A stretch of DNA of 48,721 nucleotides from assembly GCA_002366645.1 (NCBI GenBank), contig DFBM01000010.1, positions 17,602-66,322 of the forward strand. Direction: 5' to 3'. Both the position numbers and the translations under genes were made by a program. The notes under the pieces were generated by a model, which worked only from the letters and a program-made list of their open reading frames with translations, had not been told where the DNA came from and searched no databases. Shown here piece after piece: positions 8,505-16,136 of this stretch (its first letter is position 1; every line of letters starts with the position of its first letter). The DNA is from Rhodobacterales bacterium UBA3080. Lineage in GTDB: Bacteria > Pseudomonadota > Alphaproteobacteria > Rhodobacterales > Rhodobacteraceae.

Positions 8505-9620
8505 CTAGAAAAATACCCTCTCGACGAACCAGTAGAACCCTATGGCGGCTACACCCAGTGATAGGGGAATAGTTATGACGCGTCGGTACCATTCCTTGCG
8601 GCCAAACCATATCCCGACCAGTAAAAATCCAACCGCAATCACGGATAGCTGCCCAAGCTCGACACCAATGTTGAAGCCGATCAGACCCGAGACAAATTGG
8701 GATTGGGCGATGCCGACTTCGGTCAAAACACCCGCGAACCCGAGGCCATGGAGCAATCCGAAACCGAAGACCACAAACGGACGCCAGCGGCTTAGCCCGC
8801 TCATAAATACGTTTTCGATGCTGACATAGATGATCGACGCCGCAATCAAAGGCTCAACAACCGCCGGAGGTACGCTGACCCAGCCCAACATGCCCAAAGC
8901 CAGCGAAATCGTGTGCGCCAGTGTAAAAGCAGATATTTGCCATAGTAATGGGCGCATTCTTGTCGAAAGCAGGAACAGGCCGACAACGAACAGGATGTGA
9001 TCCAGCCCTTTGGGGACAATATGTTCGAACCCGATCGCGATGTAATTCAGGAATACCGCGATACCGGACTGTTTTGTGACACCGACGACAGAAATGGGGT
9101 CGCTCGATTGGCCGCTTTGGAGGTAGGCGGAGTACCCTTCAGCGCCTTCCGGCGTGGTGACGCGCACGATTAACGGGCCAAAACTTTCAGACCAGCCGAA
9201 GACCATTTCGATGGAACCATCAGGTACCTTGCCAGAGATTGTCAGCGTTGACTCCCTTAGCAAATCCAGATCACCGGCTTCGGGGATGTTATAACCAGTC
9301 AGCGAGAGCTGTTGCGGTTCTCCGTCAATTTCCGCCGTTATGCTTCGCAGGAACTGCGTTTGAAAGCTGGAAAACTCCGCGGCCAATGCATCCGGTGCAA
9401 GCGCCCGCAGCGCGTCATAGCGGCCGGCATTTTCTGATTCTGCGGTGTCGGCCAAATTCGGGTCGATTTCGGCAATCAGGGCCTCGAGCGTCACACGAAT
9501 CTCGACCTCGACGCTCGAATCTACAAACCGGATATCCGCAACTGCTGGCTGTTGTTCGTGCGCCGCAGCACTAAATGGAAGAAGCACGAATGCGAGCAGG
9601 GCAATCAGGGTTTTGCGCAC
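8505..9620 (-). CDS. HupE/UreJ-type membrane protein with exported N-terminal domain
   Basis: A 371-residue protein. I place the start at GTG 9620 because AAGGAAC lies about 6 nt upstream and the reading gives a clean signal peptide (RKTLIALLAFVLLPFSAAA), with mature protein starting HEQQP. An exported beta-rich domain of about 170 residues follows, then a membrane domain of about seven helices. The first helices contain GFEHIVPKGLDHILFV, the HxxxxxxDH motif of HupE/UreJ nickel and cobalt permeases. The metal is not proven. No hydrogenase or urease genes are nearby. It diverges from an exported DUF4198 gene with a 70-bp shared promoter region. Confidence 0.8.
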   Translation of the reverse strand: MRKTLIALLAFVLLPFSAAAHEQQPAVADIRFVDSSVEVEIRVTLEALIAEIDPNLADTAESENAGRYDALRALAPDALAAEFSSFQTQFLRSITAEIDGEPQQLSLTGYNIPEAGDLDLLRESTLTISGKVPDGSIEMVFGWSESFGPLIVRVTTPEGAEGYSAYLQSGQSSDPISVVGVTKQSGIAVFLNYIAIGFEHIVPKGLDHILFVVGLFLLSTRMRPLLWQISAFTLAHTISLALGMLGWVSVPPAVVEPLIAASIIYVSIENVFMSGLSRWRPFVVFGFGLLHGLGFAGVLTEVGIAQSQFVSGLIGFNIGVELGQLSVIAVGFLLVGIWFGRKEWYRRVITIPLSLGVAAIGFYWFVERVFF

Positions 9621-9690
9621 GGGATTGTTCCTTGACTTGGTGACCACAAAAACCGAACCATACACTCCGGTTCATACAATGGAAGTCGTA

Positions 9691-10524
9691 ATGCTCAAGA
9701 AACAAATAATCCCGGTGCTGGCGGTGGCTACGAGCCTTCTGACTGGTCATCAGGCTGCCGCACACGAGTTCTGGCTCGACGCCATAGACTACACGATTGA
9801 AAGCGGCGCGGAATTGCAGGTCGAAATCCGTGTCGGGCAAGATTTCAAAGGCAACAAGTACAGTTTTAACCCGAACCAGTTCTATGATTTCAGCGCCACC
9901 GACAGCAGTGGCAAGCACCCGATTGAAGGTCGAATTGGTGATTCACCTGCGGTGACCATGGTGCCTCCGCTCAATGGGCTGTTAGTTTTGAACCATTTTT
10001 CCACCTCGCAACTGTTAACCTACGCCGACGACGGAAAATTTGAATCGTTCATCGAAAACAAAGGGCTGAATTGGGTTCTGGAGGAACATGCAAAGCGCGG
10101 CTTGCCGGAATTTGGCTTTGGCGAAGGGTACACACGGTTTGCCAAATCACTGATCGCAGTCGGCGATGGCGCAGGCCAAGACGCAGTGACCGGTATGCCA
10201 TTTGAATTGGTGGCTTTGGCTAATCCTTATACGGACGACCTTACGAGCGGGCTGCCGGTACGTTTGATCTGGCAGGGCGAAGGGCTCGCTGACATTCAGG
10301 TCGACGTTTTCCGCCGCCCGAAAGACGGTAGCGAGGTTGAAAAAACACACGTAAAGACCGACGCAACAGGGCGCGCTGTAATTCCGGTTATCGATGGGGA
10401 TGTGTATCTGGTTAACGCCGTTCATATGATTATTCCCGCGCAGGCAGATATTGAACGAACAGGAGCCGTCTGGCATAGCCTCTGGGCCTCGATGACATTT
10501 GAAGCTGGCAGCGTGGGAGATTAA
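9691..10524 (+). CDS. DUF4198 family exported protein
   Basis: Start chosen at ATG 9691, which has GGAAG 5 nt upstream and gives a signal peptide (MLKKQIIPVLAVATSLLTG..QAAA) with mature N-terminus HEFWLDA; an in-frame ATG at 9679 is less likely. The 277-residue protein is predicted to be secreted and rich in beta strands. The HEFW start and the later LPVRLIWQGEGLADIQV and TDATGRAVIPV segments match DUF4198, a family often found beside metal uptake genes. It diverges from the HupE-like gene, so the two probably act together on periplasmic metal handling (inference). Its stop lies 1 bp before the next ATG. Confidence 0.78.
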   Translation: MLKKQIIPVLAVATSLLTGHQAAAHEFWLDAIDYTIESGAELQVEIRVGQDFKGNKYSFNPNQFYDFSATDSSGKHPIEGRIGDSPAVTMVPPLNGLLVLNHFSTSQLLTYADDGKFESFIENKGLNWVLEEHAKRGLPEFGFGEGYTRFAKSLIAVGDGAGQDAVTGMPFELVALANPYTDDLTSGLPVRLIWQGEGLADIQVDVFRRPKDGSEVEKTHVKTDATGRAVIPVIDGDVYLVNAVHMIIPAQADIERTGAVWHSLWASMTFEAGSVGD

Positions 10525-10525
10525 A

Positions 10526-10987
10526 ATGAGCGATGTCTGGAACAAGTGCTTCGACTGGCCACCAGTTTGGCTGGTAATTTTTATGGCGGTCGCGTGGGTG
10601 CAGGCTTTGGTCTGGAATCCGCTGGCATATCAATCCGTTTTGACCAACTGGATCGGGCTTATCGCCATTGCTTTCGGGATTGCCCTTATGGTGGTTAGTT
10701 TCGTGATCTTCTTGCGACACAAAACGTCGGTCGTGCCAAAGCGCACACCAAAAAGTATTGTCATGATTGGGCCATACAAATATTCCCGCAACCCGATTTA
10801 TGTAGCCGATGCGATTATCCTGATTGGCTATATATTGACGCTAGGTTCGGTTCTTTCGTTCCTTCTGGTGCCACTGTTCGCGTGGGTTATTCGCGTACGG
10901 TTTATCGATGGCGAAGAGGCCAGAATTCGCATCGAGTTCGGGGCAGCCTACGATGACTACTGCAAGAAAACCCGACGCTGGATCTAG
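10526..10987 (+). CDS. Isoprenylcysteine carboxyl methyltransferase-like (PEMT/ICMT) membrane protein
   Basis: A 153-residue integral membrane protein with about four helices. The C-terminal half has GPYKYSRNPIYVADAIILIGY and then IRIEFGAAYDDYCKKTRRWI, the RNP-x-Y and E-F/Y-x-x-Y-x-x-R-R-W pattern of the ICMT/phospholipid-methyltransferase family, which uses S-adenosylmethionine. Bacterial members rarely have a defined substrate. The ATG is 1 bp after the DUF4198 stop, so the two are co-transcribed. The next gene is convergent and ends 3 bp away. Confidence 0.83.
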   Translation: MSDVWNKCFDWPPVWLVIFMAVAWVQALVWNPLAYQSVLTNWIGLIAIAFGIALMVVSFVIFLRHKTSVVPKRTPKSIVMIGPYKYSRNPIYVADAIILIGYILTLGSVLSFLLVPLFAWVIRVRFIDGEEARIRIEFGAAYDDYCKKTRRWI

Positions 10988-10990
10988 GCG

Positions 10991-11392
10991 CTAGTAGCCG
11001 TTAGCCGCCTGTAACTCGCGCACATATTTGGTGATCCAGCGGATTTCAGCATCGGTTATGCCCTCAACGGGTGGCATATCGCCAAACCGCCAGTGATGTG
11101 CACGAACACCTCTTTTTGCCGCAATCTCGAAAGACGCATCGCCGTGATGGTCGGGTTTGTAAAAAGCGTGCAGGAAGGTTGGACCTTTGTCCGTACCGGC
11201 CCCGTTGATGCCGTGGCAAGTCGCACAGTTCTTTTCAAACGCAATCTGACCGCTTTGCGCGACCTGCGAGAAGCTCGGGATGGTGATTGATGTTTCCGCG
11301 TCCGCGGCGTTTCCGGGGCCGTTAAACAGACTCCACGCAGCGGCGGCAGCGATCAATATGACCGCGAGGGCGGCTATCATTTTAAAGTTCAT
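10991..11392 (-). CDS. Membrane-anchored or exported mono-haem c-type cytochrome
   Basis: A 133-residue protein with an N-terminal hydrophobic helix (residues 4-22) that acts as signal anchor or signal peptide. One haem motif CATCH (Cys56, Cys59, His60) is present, followed by GINGAGTDKGPTF, and a distal Met in GDMPPVEGITDAEI that fits the sixth haem ligand. It is a class I periplasmic cytochrome c. It is the last gene of the copper operon, and its ATG overlaps the cueR stop by 4 bp, so it should be copper-induced. The electron partner is unknown; a link to a copper enzyme is only inferred. Confidence 0.88.
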   Translation of the reverse strand: MNFKMIAALAVILIAAAAAWSLFNGPGNAADAETSITIPSFSQVAQSGQIAFEKNCATCHGINGAGTDKGPTFLHAFYKPDHHGDASFEIAAKRGVRAHHWRFGDMPPVEGITDAEIRWITKYVRELQAANGY

Positions 11393-11799
11393 ACTGCTTG
11401 CTCCTTGTTAGCGTTATCACCGGCCAGACCCTGCAGGATCGGACAGTCTGGCCTATCATCACCATGGCACTTGTTAACCAATTCGGAGAGAGTGTCCTGC
11501 ATGGCTTTAAGTTCCGTTATTTTCTGGGAAATTTTGTCGAGATGCCCACGCGCCATGGTTTTAACATCGGCGCTGGCGCGGTCGGTGTCCTCGTAAAGGG
11601 AAAGCAGGGTTCGGCAATCCTCGATGGTAAAGCCAAGCCCTCTCGCCCGACTTAAAAACGCCAGCTTGTGCAAATGCGTTTCGCTAAAGTCGCGATACCC
11701 GTTGTCCGTCCGGTCTGGCGTTATCAGACCGATGTCTTCGTAATAACGAATGGTTTTCGCGGGCAAGCCGCTGTGGGTCGAAGCATCGCCGATATTCAT
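11389..11799 (-). CDS. cueR: Cu(I)-responsive MerR-family transcriptional regulator
   Basis: A 136-residue MerR protein: winged helix (MNIGDASTHSGLPAKTIRYY), long dimerisation helix, and the metal loop with Cys111 and Cys119 in CHGDDRPDCPIL, the spacing used by CueR/HmrR to bind monovalent copper. No extra zinc or mercury cysteines are seen. It would activate the copA promoter by distorting a 19-bp spacer, and exactly such a promoter lies upstream of copA. The gene overlaps copA and the cytochrome gene by 4 bp each, so CueR is made from the operon it activates (positive feedback). Confidence 0.93.
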   Translation of the reverse strand: MNIGDASTHSGLPAKTIRYYEDIGLITPDRTDNGYRDFSETHLHKLAFLSRARGLGFTIEDCRTLLSLYEDTDRASADVKTMARGHLDKISQKITELKAMQDTLSELVNKCHGDDRPDCPILQGLAGDNANKEQAV

Positions 11800-14198
11800 T
11801 TTTCGCCCTCCGGCTTCCAGCGTTTTAATAACAAGGAGTTGCTAACCACACTGACACTGGAAAACGCCATCGCCGCCCCCGCGAGTGCCGGATTCAGGAG
11901 CCCGAATGCAGCGATCGGGATGCCTATTACATTGTAAATAAACGCCCAGAACAGATTCTGTCGGATCTTGGCGGACGTTGCGCGCGCAACCTGCAAGGAG
12001 GCGTGTACCAACGTTGGTTCTGCGCGCATCAATACGAAACCCGCAGTCTCAAGCGCCACATCCGCGCCGCCCCCCATCGCGATTCCGAGGTCTGCAATGG
12101 CGAGCGCCGGGGCGTCGTTCACGCCGTCACCTACCATTGCGACGTGACGGCCTTCGGCCACCAACCGCTGGAGGGTGGCGACCTTGTCTTCGGGCCGCAT
12201 CTCCGATTCCACCTCGTCGATCCCGATCTGCGCTGCGATATGGGCAGCGGCTTGGGGGTTGTCACCGGTGAGCAACAAGGTGCGAATGCCGTCAGCGTGG
12301 AGGGTCGCGACGGCGGCCTCGGCCTCCGGCCTCGGCGTGTCTGCCAGACCGATAAGTCCGAGCGGGACGCCATCACGGGAAACCCAGACGACCATCTGCC
12401 CCTGTTCGGCCAAGGTTGTGGCCTTTTCTTGCGCATCCTTGGGCGCGTCGTCTGTGGCAAATATCTGGCGGCCTATTTTCACAACGGCTCCATCTACCCG
12501 CGCCTCGATGCCTTCGCCTACTTTTGCGTTAAATTCGGTCGGCGCTGAAAGCGGTAATTTCTGTTCTTTGGCTGCCGCAACTATGGCCTTGCCCAGCGGG
12601 TGTTCTGACCCTGATTGTGCCGAAGCCGCGAGTGCCAGAAACGCATCATCAGACAAACCGAAACTGCTCACCGCGACGATTTCCGGCTTGCCGATGGTCA
12701 AGGTGCCGGTCTTGTCGAACACAACGGTATCAATGTTTTTCGCCCGCTCCAGTGTTTCGATGTCGCGGATCAGGATGCCGTTCTGCGCAGCGACCCCTGT
12801 TCCGGCCACGAGCGCCGTTGGTGTAGCGAGTCCGAGTGCGCAAGGGCATGCTATGACCAAGACGGAGATTGCAGCGGTTAGCGAGGTCTCAAACCCTGCG
12901 CCGGTCGCCAGCCATGCCAGTAATGTAACAAGGGCGATAACCAGAACGACGGGTACGAAAATAGCAGCGACCCGGTCGACCAACCGCTGGATCGGGGCCT
13001 TGCCCGTTTGCGCTTCTTCCACCAGTTTGGCGATTTTCGCGAGGGTGGTATCAGTGCCAACTTTCTTGGCGCGCACCCGAAGCAGGCCGGTGCCGTTGAT
13101 TGATCCAGTAATAACCGTATCGCCTTTATGGCGCACGACGGGCATGGATTCACCGGTTATAAGGCTCTCGTCCAACTCGCTTTCACCGCGGATGATCTCG
13201 CCATCGACAGGTAGACGCTCGCCCGGTTTGACGATTACGACGTCTCCGATCAGGACTTCGGATATGGATACTTCAACCTCTTCACTGGCGCGCAGAACCA
13301 CGGCGCCGTCGGGGCGAAGGGACATCAACTGGCGCAGTGCCGAGGATGCCGAACGTTTGGCGCGGGCCTCCAGAACTTTGCCTGCGAGGACCAAGGTTAT
13401 GACGACCGCCGAAGCCTCGAAATACAGGTGTCCTTTGGCGGCGGCGCCCAGAGTTACCAGCATCCAGACGCTATACAAGTAGGCGGCGCTGGTGCCCATG
13501 ACGACGAGCTGGTCCATGTTGCCGGCTTTGGCTTTGAGGGCATGCCAAGCGGCGATATAGAAACGACGACCGACCCATAACTGTACGGGTGTGGCCAGCA
13601 GCAACTCACCATAAGGCGGTATGTGGAAGTTGACGCCAGCGAGCATGAAAAACATCTGCGCAACCAGAGGAACTGTCAGGATCGTCGCGACGGAAAGTTC
13701 AATTAAATCCTTGCGTTGCGCGGCCGAAATCTCTTGCTCGCGATCATCGCCAACTTCTTCAGCGACCTTGGCAGGATAGCCTGCATCGGTGGACGCCTTT
13801 GCAATGGCAGCCACATCGACCTGCCCCGGAACGTAGTGCACAGAGGCGGTTTCCAACGCCAGATTAACGTCGGCGGACAAGACACCCGGCACGCTCCGCA
13901 ACGCCTTTTCGGAGCGTCCTGCACAGCCAGCACAGGTCATTTTCGAGATGTTCAGAATAACCTGAGCCTCGCGAATTCCATACCCCGTTGTGCGGACGGC
14001 ATCGGCGATGCGTTCGGGCGACAGGACGTCGTGATCAAAGGAAACGTCCAGCTTTTCAAGTGCCAGATTGACGGTTGCGGACTCCACACCCGGCATCGCT
14101 GCTACAGCCTTTTCAACGCGACCGGCGCAACCGGCGCAGGTCATACCTGTAACTTCGAATTTGACGTTGTCGAATTGGTTCTGCGCCATATCTTCCAT
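11796..14198 (-). CDS. copA: Copper-translocating P1B-type ATPase
   Basis: An 800-residue pump. It has two N-terminal heavy-metal domains (CAGC at Cys21/24 and Cys89/92), then transmembrane helices, the TGES actuator loop, the ACPCALGLATPTA membrane metal site, the phosphorylated Asp in DKTGTLT, SEHPLG in the nucleotide domain, GDGVNDAPAL, and a last helix with MAFSSVSVVSNS. These are the P1B-1 hallmarks for Cu(I) export from the cytoplasm. The start at 14198 has GGAG 7 nt upstream and gives a normal N-terminus; longer in-frame readings would cross the promoter. It leads the copA-cueR-cytochrome operon. Confidence 0.95.
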   Translation of the reverse strand: MEDMAQNQFDNVKFEVTGMTCAGCAGRVEKAVAAMPGVESATVNLALEKLDVSFDHDVLSPERIADAVRTTGYGIREAQVILNISKMTCAGCAGRSEKALRSVPGVLSADVNLALETASVHYVPGQVDVAAIAKASTDAGYPAKVAEEVGDDREQEISAAQRKDLIELSVATILTVPLVAQMFFMLAGVNFHIPPYGELLLATPVQLWVGRRFYIAAWHALKAKAGNMDQLVVMGTSAAYLYSVWMLVTLGAAAKGHLYFEASAVVITLVLAGKVLEARAKRSASSALRQLMSLRPDGAVVLRASEEVEVSISEVLIGDVVIVKPGERLPVDGEIIRGESELDESLITGESMPVVRHKGDTVITGSINGTGLLRVRAKKVGTDTTLAKIAKLVEEAQTGKAPIQRLVDRVAAIFVPVVLVIALVTLLAWLATGAGFETSLTAAISVLVIACPCALGLATPTALVAGTGVAAQNGILIRDIETLERAKNIDTVVFDKTGTLTIGKPEIVAVSSFGLSDDAFLALAASAQSGSEHPLGKAIVAAAKEQKLPLSAPTEFNAKVGEGIEARVDGAVVKIGRQIFATDDAPKDAQEKATTLAEQGQMVVWVSRDGVPLGLIGLADTPRPEAEAAVATLHADGIRTLLLTGDNPQAAAHIAAQIGIDEVESEMRPEDKVATLQRLVAEGRHVAMVGDGVNDAPALAIADLGIAMGGGADVALETAGFVLMRAEPTLVHASLQVARATSAKIRQNLFWAFIYNVIGIPIAAFGLLNPALAGAAMAFSSVSVVSNSLLLKRWKPEGEK

Positions 14199-14223
14199 CG
14201 GGAAACTCCTTATGCTTACCCAA

Positions 14224-14254
14224 CTTATAGGGCTTCCAGTCACTGGAAGGTCAA
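14224..14254 (-). promoter_or_regulatory. CueR-type copA promoter with 19-bp spacer and dyad
   Basis: On the minus strand TTGACC (14249-14254) and TATAAG (14224-14229) are separated by exactly 19 bp. The spacer contains the perfect dyad CTTCCAG-N3-CTGGAAG (14233-14249). Long spacers with this dyad are the mark of MerR-family promoters, and the ACCTTCCAG half-site is the CueR/HmrR type. The start codon of copA is about 26 bp downstream of the -10 box. The sequence is directly visible; copper control is a strong inference. Confidence 0.88.
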
Positions 14255-14354
14255 GAAGTTTTTTACGGCGTCGAAATCGGATATGGATTCGGGGGCTTGG
14301 AACGAGGCCTTTCCCGCCGTATAAGGCCTTGAAACCCTTATGGAGGCTGAAACC

Positions 14355-14948
14355 ATGCGGACTGCAAAAGTCGAACGTAAAACCGCCGAAACCGATATTT
14401 CTGTCGAGATCAACCTCGACGGAACAGGTGTCTACGACAACCAGACGGGTGTCGGTTTTTTCGACCATATGCTGGACCAACTTTCACGCCACGCGTTGAT
14501 TGACATGACAGTTCGGGCCAACGGCGATCTGCACATTGACGACCACCACACGGTCGAGGATGTGGGCATTGCACTGGGTAAAGCTGTTGCGCAAGCCATT
14601 GGAGATAAACGAGGAATCGTGCGTTACGGGTCTTGCATGCTGGTCATGGATGACACGTTGATCCGGGCAGCGCTGGACATGTCCGGTCGGGCTTATCTGA
14701 TCTGGAAGGTGGACTTCACGGCTTCGAAAATCGGTACGTTTGATACGGAGCTGGTGCGCGAGTTTTTCACGGCTTTTGCCATGAACGCGGGCATGAACCT
14801 GCACGTTGAGCGGCTGGACGGGTTGAATAGCCACCACATCGCGGAAGCCAGTTTCAAGGCTGTCGCCCGCGCGTTGCGTGATGCGCTGGAAACGGACCCG
14901 CGTAAGGCGGATGCGATCCCTTCGACTAAAGGTACGCTTTCCGAATGA
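14355..14948 (+). CDS. hisB: Imidazoleglycerol-phosphate dehydratase
   Basis: A 197-residue monofunctional HisB. The duplicated metal-binding motifs are visible: GVGFFDHMLDQLSRH with HIDDHHTVEDVG in the first half, and LNSHHIAEASFKA in the second. It dehydrates imidazole glycerol phosphate to imidazole acetol phosphate (sixth step of histidine synthesis), using manganese. The ATG at 14355 is chosen over one at 14340 because GGAGG lies 8 nt upstream and the length then fits the family. It diverges from copA across 156 bp and overlaps hisH by 4 bp. Confidence 0.95.
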   Translation: MRTAKVERKTAETDISVEINLDGTGVYDNQTGVGFFDHMLDQLSRHALIDMTVRANGDLHIDDHHTVEDVGIALGKAVAQAIGDKRGIVRYGSCMLVMDDTLIRAALDMSGRAYLIWKVDFTASKIGTFDTELVREFFTAFAMNAGMNLHVERLDGLNSHHIAEASFKAVARALRDALETDPRKADAIPSTKGTLSE

Positions 14949-15586
14949 CGACGGTAATTGTTGACTATAATTCGGGTAACATCCACTCGGCTGAAAAGAG
15001 CTTTCAGCGGATGGCAGACGAGGTTGGCGGAGGGCCGGTAATCGTGTCCTCGGACCCTGAAGTTGTGCGCAAATGCGACCGCATTGTACTACCCGGTGTC
15101 GGAGCTTTTGCTGATTGTCGTCAAGGACTTGCGAGTTATGACGGCTTGTTCGAAGCGATCGAGGAACGCGTAATCAGGGGCGGCGCTCCGTTCCTTGGAA
15201 TTTGTGTCGGGATGCAGATGATGGCGACCATTGGGCGCGAGCATGGGCATGACACAAAGGGCTTTGACTGGATCAGCGGCGAGGTCGTCGAGCTGAAGCC
15301 GAATGACCCAAATTTGAAGGTCCCGCATATGGGCTGGAACGATCTGGAAATTCAGGTTGAACACCCGCTGTTCGACGGCATTTCTACGGGTGACCATGCG
15401 TATTTTGTGCACTCCTATCACCTGTCGCCTGACGATCCTTCGCATCTTTTGGCGACGGTTGACTATGGCGGACCGGTGACGGCGGCGGTCGGGCGGGATA
15501 ATATGCTCGGGACGCAGTTTCACCCCGAGAAAAGCCAGAAGACCGGCCTTCGGTTGATCGGGAATTTCCTGCACTGGAAGCCCTAG
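14945..15586 (+). CDS. hisH: Imidazole glycerol phosphate synthase, glutaminase subunit
   Basis: A 213-residue class I glutamine amidotransferase. The nucleophile is Cys87 in FLGICVGMQ and the other triad residues are His193 and Glu195 in QFHPEKS. It supplies ammonia to HisF in histidine synthesis. It starts within the hisB stop (ATGA), so translation is coupled. The hisA and hisF genes that often follow in relatives are absent; the next gene is convergent and unrelated, so the partner HisF must be encoded elsewhere. Confidence 0.95.
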   Translation: MTTVIVDYNSGNIHSAEKSFQRMADEVGGGPVIVSSDPEVVRKCDRIVLPGVGAFADCRQGLASYDGLFEAIEERVIRGGAPFLGICVGMQMMATIGREHGHDTKGFDWISGEVVELKPNDPNLKVPHMGWNDLEIQVEHPLFDGISTGDHAYFVHSYHLSPDDPSHLLATVDYGGPVTAAVGRDNMLGTQFHPEKSQKTGLRLIGNFLHWKP

Positions 15587-15627
15587 TTCCGCGCGTTAAC
15601 CTTTCGGTGATGCCGGCAAGATTTACT

Positions 15628-15660
15628 GTGCACAACGCGTACACAACCCGTACACAATGC
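15628..15660. repeat. Three 11-bp tandem repeats downstream of hisH
   Basis: Consecutive units GTGCACAACGC, GTACACAACCC and GTACACAATGC sit in the 120-bp gap between the convergent hisH and glcG-like genes, with a weak fourth start (GTATGTACG). The spacing is about one helical turn. A GTTAACCTTT motif occurs on either side (near 15595 and 15688). No open reading frame or terminator stem is clear here. The role is unknown. Confidence 0.5.
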
Positions 15661-15706
15661 GTATGTACGTTTTGCTGCCGCGTGACGTTAACCTTTTAAT
15701 GGAGCG

Positions 15707-16135
15707 TCAGCCTTCGCCGATAAGGTTGACGGCCTCGATACCTACCATTGCCACAGTCAGGTCGTTTTCCGAGCTGTCACCGGTTACGCCGATTGCACCC
15801 AAGATATCGCCTTTTACGCTTTTCACCAAAACGCCGCCCGGAACCGGAATGAGCTTGCCGCCGTAGGCGCCATTGGCGGCGGCAATGAAATAGGCTTGGG
15901 CCTCGGCGCGGTCCCTTTGTGCGGTGCCGCCTAGCCCCAACATTACGGCACCGTGAGCTTTGCCCTCGGCGATTTGGAAGCGACCGGGGGCTGCGCCATC
16001 CTGACGTTCAAAAGCTTTGACGTTGCCGCCAGCATCCAACACGATTACCGACAGGGGTTTCAGGCCCATCTCGGCACCGGCGCGAAAGATGGTCGAAATC
16101 ATTTTGCGGGCTTTGGTTAGCGAAATTACGGCCAT
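15707..16135 (-). CDS. GlcG/HbpS-type haem-binding family protein
   Basis: A 142-residue protein starting MAVISLTKARKMIS. It carries the family pattern LSVIVLDAGGNVKAFERQDGA, then a KAHGAVMLG segment, GGVLV, and GAIGVTGDSSENDLTVAMVGIEA near the end. GlcG is often encoded with glycolate or glyoxylate genes; its biochemical role is not settled, though the related HbpS binds haem. The ATG follows the stop of malate synthase by one base and has GGGAG upstream, so the two are one transcript. Longer in-frame readings overlap glcB and are not coding. Confidence 0.87.
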   Translation of the reverse strand: MAVISLTKARKMISTIFRAGAEMGLKPLSVIVLDAGGNVKAFERQDGAAPGRFQIAEGKAHGAVMLGLGGTAQRDRAEAQAYFIAAANGAYGGKLIPVPGGVLVKSVKGDILGAIGVTGDSSENDLTVAMVGIEAVNLIGEG

Positions 16136-16136
16136 G

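Noticed and set aside
12175..13482. 435-codon open frame antisense to copA
   Set aside because: It lies wholly within copA, which has all P1B-ATPase motifs. The antisense product is Ser/Thr/Ala/Pro-rich low-complexity text with no domain, as expected from a GC-skewed shadow frame.
14199..14480. Extended N-terminus of CopA up to 14480
   Set aside because: The extension would cross the CueR promoter and the divergent hisB start, and reads as non-coding. The ATG at 14198 has a proper ribosome site and family-like start.
15628..15660. 11-bp repeats as DnaA boxes or iterons of an origin
   Set aside because: The reverse-complement units (TTGTGTACG type) do not match the DnaA box TTATCCACA well, and no dnaA, parAB or rep gene is nearby.
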